A stretch of DNA of 41,519 nt from Rhodoferax sp. (lineage in GTDB: Bacteria; Pseudomonadota; Gammaproteobacteria; Burkholderiales; Burkholderiaceae_C), in contig NZ_JANXMU010000076.1 in NCBI RefSeq assembly GCF_025354435.1, forward strand, positions 1 through 41,519. Reading direction: 5' to 3'. The translations under genes and the position numbers were made by a program. The notes below the pieces were generated by a model, which was not told where the DNA came from, ran no database searches, and saw only the letters and a program-made list of their open reading frames with translations. This document shows, piece after piece, positions 36,951 to 41,519 of this stretch; the stretch's first letter is position 1, and every line of letters starts with the position of its first letter.

Positions 36951-38471
36951 TCAAGCTTTCACCACCGGATACCGGGCCCGCGCTTCCAAGGTATCCAGAT
37001 CGATGTGGTTGCGCATGTAGCGCTGGCTGGCCGCCTGGAAGGGCTGGTGGTCCCAGTACTGCGGGACACCCCGGTTTTGCGCCGCGTAATGGAAGCGACG
37101 GCGGCGCTGGCTGGCCACCACCTCAGCACGTAACTGCGGCATATTCCAGCGCCCAGCCACCTCGGCGCGGAAGGCCTGCAACAGGTCAGCAGCCGCCGGG
37201 TCGGTGGCCAAATTCTTCAGCTCATGCGGGTCGGCCTGCAGGTCAAACAACTGGTCCGGATCGCCCGGGGAATGCACGAACTTGTGCACGCCGCGCCGCA
37301 GCATGATGAGCGGTGCCACCGCCCCCTCGCCCAAATACTCGCCCACCACCTCGTCGTGCCCGCCCGTACCCAGCAGGTGCGGCCAGACGCTGCGGCCATC
37401 CAGCGCCTCGGGGGCGGCCGGGGCTGCACCTTCAAACGCCATGTCCACCAGCGTGGGCAAGATATCCACCAACGACACCGAGGCGGCCACCCGGTGCGCC
37501 TTGAAACGCTGTGGCGCGTGCACGATCAGCGGCACGCGGCAGGCGTTTTCAAAGAAATTCATCTTGTACCAAAGCCCGCGCTCGCCCAGCATGTCGCCGT
37601 GGTCGGACAGCAGGATGACGATGGTGTTGTCGGCCAGGCCGGTTTGCTCCAGCGTGCGGCAGATTTTGCCAATCTGCTCATCCACGTACGACACCGCGCC
37701 GTAGTAGGCGTGGCGGGCGTGGCGGGTTTGCGCGGCGCTGATGGGCGTGCTGTCCATATCGCTCACATGGCGCAGGCGCTTTGAGTGTGGGTCCATCAGC
37801 GCCGGGTCTATGGGCGGCACACGTGGCATGTCTATGTCTTCGTCGCGGTACAGGTCCCAGTACTGCTGCGGAATGGCGTACGGGTCGTGCGGGTGCGTCA
37901 TCGACACCACCATGCAAAAGGGCCGCGCATCGTCGTCGCGCACGATGTCAAACAGCTTTTGCTGCGCCAGAAACACCACTTCTTCGTCGAAATCGAGCTG
38001 GTTGCTGCGGATGCAGGTGCCCGCATCGGTGACCGAGCCCATGTTGTGGTACCAGCTGGGGCGCACCTCGGGCTGGTCCCAGTCGGGGGTCCAGCCGAAG
38101 TCGGCGGGGTAGATGTCGGTGGTCAGGCGCTCTTCAAAGCCGTGCAACTGGTCGGCCCCGCAAAAATGCATCTTGCCCGACAAAATCGTGCGGTAGCCCG
38201 CGTGGCGCAGGTAGTGGCCAAAGGTCAGCACCTCGGACGGCATCTCGGCGGCGTTGTCATACGCGCCAATGGCCGAGGGCAATTTGCCCGCCATAAACAC
38301 GTAGCGCGACGGGGCGCACAGCGGGCTGTTGGTGTAGGCCGATTCAAACACCACGCCACCGGCGGCCAGCGCGTCGATGTGTGGGGTCTTGCTGACTTTG
38401 TTGCCGTACGCGGCCAGCGCCGAGGGCGTGAGCTGGTCGGCCATCAGGATCAAGATATTCGGTTGTGCCAT
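36951..38471 (-). CDS. betC: choline-sulfatase
   Basis: A 506-residue type I sulfatase. The formylglycine site is Cys52 in SPLCAPSRYVFMAGKLPSA; metal-binding Asp residues are in LILMADQ and LLSDHGDMLGERG. The sequence GAYDNAAEMPSE and the C-terminal RYMRNHIDLDTLEARARYP are the BetC hallmarks. The enzyme releases choline and sulfate from choline-O-sulfate in the cytoplasm. It is divergent from a LysR gene of the choline-sulfate type, the usual arrangement. The transporter and betA/betB genes are absent from the window. A formylglycine-generating enzyme must be encoded elsewhere. Confidence 0.94.
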   Translation of the reverse strand: MAQPNILILMADQLTPSALAAYGNKVSKTPHIDALAAGGVVFESAYTNSPLCAPSRYVFMAGKLPSAIGAYDNAAEMPSEVLTFGHYLRHAGYRTILSGKMHFCGADQLHGFEERLTTDIYPADFGWTPDWDQPEVRPSWYHNMGSVTDAGTCIRSNQLDFDEEVVFLAQQKLFDIVRDDDARPFCMVVSMTHPHDPYAIPQQYWDLYRDEDIDMPRVPPIDPALMDPHSKRLRHVSDMDSTPISAAQTRHARHAYYGAVSYVDEQIGKICRTLEQTGLADNTIVILLSDHGDMLGERGLWYKMNFFENACRVPLIVHAPQRFKAHRVAASVSLVDILPTLVDMAFEGAAPAAPEALDGRSVWPHLLGTGGHDEVVGEYLGEGAVAPLIMLRRGVHKFVHSPGDPDQLFDLQADPHELKNLATDPAAADLLQAFRAEVAGRWNMPQLRAEVVASQRRRRFHYAAQNRGVPQYWDHQPFQAASQRYMRNHIDLDTLEARARYPVVKA

Positions 38472-38579
38472 GTTTCTCTCATTCCAAACATAATGGGGGT
38501 TTATGCAAAAAATGTAGTCTACGCAGGTGTAATCTGCGCGTGAAGACTTTCATTTCTTATATATCCATAAACATTCGTT

Positions 38580-39524
38580 ATGGCAACACCGCGCCGGCTC
38601 CCGCCCCTGCAAAGCCTGGTCTTTTTTGAGGCCGCGGTACGCCATCTGAGCTTTACCGCCGCAGCCCTGGAGCTGGGCACCAGCCAGCCCGCCGTGAGCC
38701 AGCGCATCGGCCTGCTGGAGGAAGATTTGGGCGTGCCGCTGTTCAAACGCGGCCACCGGGGCGTGTCGCTCACGGCCGACGGCCTGCAGCTCTTCAATGC
38801 AGTGCGCGACAGCCTGGCCGGCATTGGCGAAGCCGCCGCCAAAATCCGCAGCCGCCGTGCCCGCCAGGTGCTGACGGTGGCCACCGACTTCGGCTTTGCC
38901 GCCTACTGGCTGATGCCCCGGCTGGCCGCGCTGCGCGCGCTGGTGCCGAACCTGGACGTGCGCATCGTCACCACCCAGGACCCGTTCGACATCCGCGGCG
39001 AGCCGGTGGACATCGCGATTGCCTTCGGCGCGGGCCAGTGGCCAGGCTGCACGGCGGTGGCGCTGTTTCCCGAGATCGTGGTGCCGGTGTGCAGCCCCGG
39101 GTTTTGGGCCACCCACAGATTGACCGGCCAGGCCGCCGATTTGGCCAAGCTGCCCCTGCTGCATCTGGAAAGCGCTGAGCCGCTGCGCTGGCTGGGCTGG
39201 GAGAACTGGTGGGCGCTGCACGGTGTGGCTGCCACCGGCGAGAGCCACGACCTGACGCTGAACAACTACCCGCTGGTGATCCAGGCCGCGATTGCCGGGC
39301 AAGGCCTGGCGCTGGGCTGGACTCCGCTGGTAGACGAACTGGTGCGCAACGGCCAACTGGTGGCCGCCTGTGCCCAGCCCACCACCACGGCCCACGGCTA
39401 CTTTCTGGTGGAGCCCAACGCCCAGCGCACACCCGAGCCGGTGCAACGCTTCAGGCAGTGGATCGTGGGCGAATGCGAACAGGCTTTGCTGCACAGCCCA
39501 TTTTTAGATAAAAAAGGCCGCTAG
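38580..39524 (+). CDS. LysR-family regulator of choline sulfate utilisation
   Basis: A 314-residue LysR-type activator with the N-terminal winged helix ([20 protein letters not shown]) and a two-lobed effector domain. The position, divergent from betC with a 108-bp AT-rich gap, and the sequence fit the choline-sulfate-utilisation regulator subgroup. The start ATG 38580 opens directly on MATPRRLPPLQSLVFF. The last residues LDKKGR and the stop codon are provided by repeat copy h, so the native C-terminus may be lost. The inducer is probably choline sulfate or choline. Confidence 0.9.
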   Translation: MATPRRLPPLQSLVFFEAAVRHLSFTAAALELGTSQPAVSQRIGLLEEDLGVPLFKRGHRGVSLTADGLQLFNAVRDSLAGIGEAAAKIRSRRARQVLTVATDFGFAAYWLMPRLAALRALVPNLDVRIVTTQDPFDIRGEPVDIAIAFGAGQWPGCTAVALFPEIVVPVCSPGFWATHRLTGQAADLAKLPLLHLESAEPLRWLGWENWWALHGVAATGESHDLTLNNYPLVIQAAIAGQGLALGWTPLVDELVRNGQLVAACAQPTTTAHGYFLVEPNAQRTPEPVQRFRQWIVGECEQALLHSPFLDKKGR

Positions 39525-39564
39525 CGTATATGTTGTCTACGCCAGTAGCTATAAAAATAGTAGC
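39507..39564 (+). repeat. dispersed CTAGCG...AGCTAT intergenic repeat, copy h
   Basis: This reads AAAAAAGGCCGCTAGCGTAT, then ATGTTGTCTACGCCAGTAGC and TATAAAAATAGTAGC. It covers the LysR stop codon and the short gap to the convergent GlcG-like gene. Confidence 0.8.
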
Positions 39565-39566
39565 TT

Positions 39567-39974
39567 TTACAAACCGATGGCGGCGATCCCGGCCTTGGCG
39601 ATTTGCGCGTCTTCGGGCGACTTCACGCCGCTGACACCCACCGCGCCAATGCACTGGCCGTCTTTGATGATGGGCACGCCACCTTCAAGCATGCCTTCGA
39701 TGAAGGGAGCGGTCAGGAACGCAGTGCGGCCGCCGTTGATGATGTCTTCGTACACCTTGGATTCGCGGCGGGCCAGCGCAGCGGTGTGGGCCTTGGCGGG
39801 CGCAATGTGCGACGACAGCGCAGCGGCACCGTCCAGGCGCTGCAAGTGCAGCAGATGGCCGCCATCGTCGACGATGGCGATGGTCACCGCCCACTGGTTC
39901 TTCAGCGCTTCGGCTTCGGCCGCGGCGGCAATGGTTTTCACGTCGGCAAATTCGAGTACAGATTTGGTTTTCAA
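39567..39974 (-). CDS. GlcG/HbpS-like heme-binding family protein
   Basis: A 135-residue protein of the GlcG/HbpS (DUF336) family: VTIAIVDDGGHLLHLQRLDG, the central LARRESKVY and IEGMLEGGVPIIKDGQCIGA, and GVSGVKSPEDAQIAKAGIAA. Members bind haem or act as accessory proteins of glycolate and diol metabolism; the role here is unknown. I chose TTG 39974 (reading MKTKSVLEFADVK) because it gives the family N-terminus and has GGAA 6 nt upstream. ATG 40010 would add 12 residues, and the frame is open up to 40088. It converges on the LysR gene. Confidence 0.85.
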   Translation of the reverse strand: MKTKSVLEFADVKTIAAAAEAEALKNQWAVTIAIVDDGGHLLHLQRLDGAAALSSHIAPAKAHTAALARRESKVYEDIINGGRTAFLTAPFIEGMLEGGVPIIKDGQCIGAVGVSGVKSPEDAQIAKAGIAAIGL

Positions 39975-40185
39975 GGCAAATTCCCAGTGGGTGGTTAAAG
40001 CCAGAAGCATAACGGCAGCATGCGTTTTTTGCCGCAGCGCAGCATGAAAACTAGCCATTTGGGACCTGTGTTTGTCCAGTACCCCCATGGAAAATAGGTC
40101 ACGCTTACGGTAATATTTTTACTTTGCCCTTGAATCGCCCTAGAATTTCCCCATCTGCTTTGCAGAATTTGAAGGACAAATCTCT

Positions 40186-40887
40186 ATGAACGACCGTTAC
40201 ACCAGCGCAGGTTTTGGCATCAGCCCCGACACCGGCGCCTTGCAAGAGCAGCGCAACCGCGTCATGCGCAACACCTACTGGCTGCTGGCCCTGAGCCTGG
40301 TACCCACGGTGCTGGGCGCGTGGTTAGGCGTGGCCACGGGCATCACCCAGGCACTGCACGGCGGCTTGGGGCTGGTGGTCTTCATGGGCGGCGCGTTCGG
40401 CTTTATGTACGCGATCGAAAAGACCAAGAACTCGGCCGCCGGTGTGCCGGTATTGCTGGGCTTCACCTTCTTCATGGGCCTGATGCTGTCGCGCATGATT
40501 GCCCAGGTGCTGGGCTTTAAAAACGGGCCTGACCTGATCATGACCGCCTTCGCAGGCACGGCAGGTGTGTTCTTCGTGATGGCCAGCGTGGCCACCGTCA
40601 TCAAACGCGACATCTCCGGTATGGGCAAATGGCTGTTTGTCGGCGTGCTGGTGCTGCTGGTGGGCAGCGTGGTCAACATCTTTGTGGGCTCCACTGCGGG
40701 CATGATGGCCATCTCGGTGGCTGCCATCGGTATTTTCAGCGCCTACATGCTGTACGACCTGAAGCAGATCATCGACGGCGGCGAAACCAACTACATCACC
40801 GCCACCCTGGCCCTGTACCTGGACCTGTTCAACATTTTCCAGAGCCTGTTGTCCCTACTGGGCATCATGGGCGGCGAACGCGACTGA
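40186..40887 (+). CDS. Bax inhibitor-1/YccA family membrane protein
   Basis: A 233-residue inner-membrane protein with seven predicted helices, for example TYWLLALSLVPTVLGAWLGV, GLGLVVFMGGAFGFMYAI, MGKWLFVGVLVLLVGSVVNI and MMAISVAAIGIFSAYMLYDL. The family signature near the end, ALYLDLFNIFQSLLSLLG, is clear. E. coli YccA modulates the FtsH protease, and YbhL-type members are similar; which one this matches is not certain. It stands alone with its own terminator. Confidence 0.94.
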   Translation: MNDRYTSAGFGISPDTGALQEQRNRVMRNTYWLLALSLVPTVLGAWLGVATGITQALHGGLGLVVFMGGAFGFMYAIEKTKNSAAGVPVLLGFTFFMGLMLSRMIAQVLGFKNGPDLIMTAFAGTAGVFFVMASVATVIKRDISGMGKWLFVGVLVLLVGSVVNIFVGSTAGMMAISVAAIGIFSAYMLYDLKQIIDGGETNYITATLALYLDLFNIFQSLLSLLGIMGGERD

Positions 40888-40910
40888 CCACCCGGTCAAT
40901 CCCCTGTCAA

Positions 40911-40931
40911 AGGCCCTGCGGGGCCTTTTTC
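40911..40931 (+). terminator. rho-independent terminator after yccA-like gene
   Basis: AGGCCC (40911-40916), a TGCG loop and GGGCCT (40921-40926) are followed by a T-run. Confidence 0.9.
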
Positions 40932-41002
40932 TTTGGCCATATCCAAAGTAGGGGTCAATGTTGGAGCCCAGAAGCCGATAATTAAGCTACTACCTGCCAC
41001 AT

Positions 41003-41383
41003 ATGCCCATGTCTACCCGCCACCTCGTTGTCTCTTGCGCCGTCCTGCTGCTGGCGGGCTGCGAGATCCCCGGTGTCTACCCCGACCCCAAGGTGCTGGC
41101 GCGCGAGGCCGATGCCAAAGCCACGGGCGGCGCCTGCCGCCACGCGCTGCGCGGCATCGAAGACTGCTACACCCTGAATCCCAAAGCCTCCAAGGCCTCG
41201 GTGTTTGCCGGCTGGAAGGAAATGGACACCTACATGCGCGAGAACAAGATCGAGGGCGTGGCCTCGGTGATCAAAATCCCGGTGGAAGGCGGAGCCCTGG
41301 TCGAAGAAGCCGTGGCCGCCACCAAGGAAGAAGCCGCCCCCAAGACCAAAGAGCCCCGCAGCGGCAAGGCCAAAGCGTCTTAA
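41003..41383 (+). CDS. small lipoprotein of unknown function
   Basis: A 126-residue lipoprotein; a start two codons later (ATG 41009) is equally likely. The signal peptide HLVVSCAVLLLAGC ends in a lipobox, LLAGC. Two further Cys (ACRHAL, DCYTL) could form a disulfide. The C-terminal tail is rich in Lys, Glu and Ala (ATKEEAAPKTKEPRSGKAKA) and looks disordered. I do not recognise a family. The stop codon TAA is part of the TTAA next to the IS, which begins at the next base. Confidence 0.75.
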   Translation: MPMSTRHLVVSCAVLLLAGCEIPGVYPDPKVLAREADAKATGGACRHALRGIEDCYTLNPKASKASVFAGWKEMDTYMRENKIEGVASVIKIPVEGGALVEEAVAATKEEAAPKTKEPRSGKAKAS

Positions 41384-41519
41384 GGCAACGCTGAATAAGT
41401 CCCGACCTGGCGCGTGACTTGCATTGGTATTGTCATCCCTCACAAGGCGACAAAGATGAAGCAACACACCCTGGCCCTGGCCGCCGACCAAGAAGCGGGA
41501 TTCGCCCAGCACCGCAAAC
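41384..41519 (+). mobile_element. IS5-like insertion sequence, truncated at window edge (right copy)
   Basis: This is the exact reverse complement of 1-136. It contains the IS end GGCAACGCTGAATAAG, a 72-bp leader and, from ATG 41456, the first 21 codons of the transposase, which runs off the window. TTAA (41380-41383) precedes it as at the left end. Confidence 0.8.
41456..41519 (+). CDS. transposase N-terminus (partial, runs off window)
   Basis: ATG 41456 and 20 more codons (MKQHTLALAADQEAGFAQ...), identical to the left copy. No catalytic residues are visible. Resemblance to IS5-family transposases is from memory. Confidence 0.7.
   Translation, partial: MKQHTLALAADQEAGFAQHRK

Overview
The window looks like a chromosomal contig from a betaproteobacterium of the family Comamonadaceae (Rhodoferax/Polaromonas/Acidovorax type). 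The grounds are high GC, the gene order glyQ-glyS-gmhB-plsC-ygjP, liuR next to a metallo-hydrolase, aceK, and at least seven copies of a dispersed intergenic repeat (core GGCCTCTAGCGC ... AGCTAT) that I recall as typical of that family. Both ends lie inside the same IS5-like insertion sequence: the outer 140 bp are perfect reverse complements, each reading outward into the first 21 codons of a transposase.

Layout. (1) 0.1-5.7 kb: a thiolase, an AraC-type regulator broken by an in-frame TAG, and a divergent three-gene operon (FAH-family hydrolase, alpha/beta hydrolase, amidohydrolase broken by an in-frame TGA) closed by a terminator. (2) 5.7-12 kb: core genes on the minus strand: thiC behind a TPP riboswitch, patatin-like and OmpA-like genes (start/stop overlap), aceK, carbonic anhydrase. 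(3) 12-14.3 kb: a LiuR-type MerR regulator with two good operators, one before a cupin gene and one before a metallo-beta-lactamase-fold gene. (4) 14.3-20 kb: ygjP-like metalloprotease, plsC, gmhB, glyS, glyQ, and a small membrane protein. (5) 20.1-29.6 kb: one long minus-strand catabolic operon: TetR, DUF1302, DUF1329, GMC oxidoreductase, aldehyde dehydrogenase, esterase, P450cam-like P450 and a CxxHxxC ferredoxin. It reads as uptake of a hydrophobic compound followed by hydroxylation and stepwise oxidation of an alcohol to an acid; the GMC gene is frameshifted and DUF1302 has an in-frame stop. (6) 29.7-36.4 kb: a cytochrome c, a SCO-type copper chaperone and a 1857-residue exported lipoprotein that joins a complete galactose-oxidase copper site, discoidin/Ig/PKD modules, a YVTN beta-propeller and a di-heme peroxidase-like domain. 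(7) 36.5-41.5 kb: Fur-boxed hemP, choline sulfatase with its LysR regulator, a GlcG/HbpS-like protein, a Bax-inhibitor-1/YccA protein and a small lipoprotein.

The strongest candidate for something undescribed is the copper oxidase/di-heme peroxidase fusion with its adjacent cytochrome and copper chaperone. The second is a pattern of five single-base inactivating lesions confined to accessory genes while the core genes are intact.
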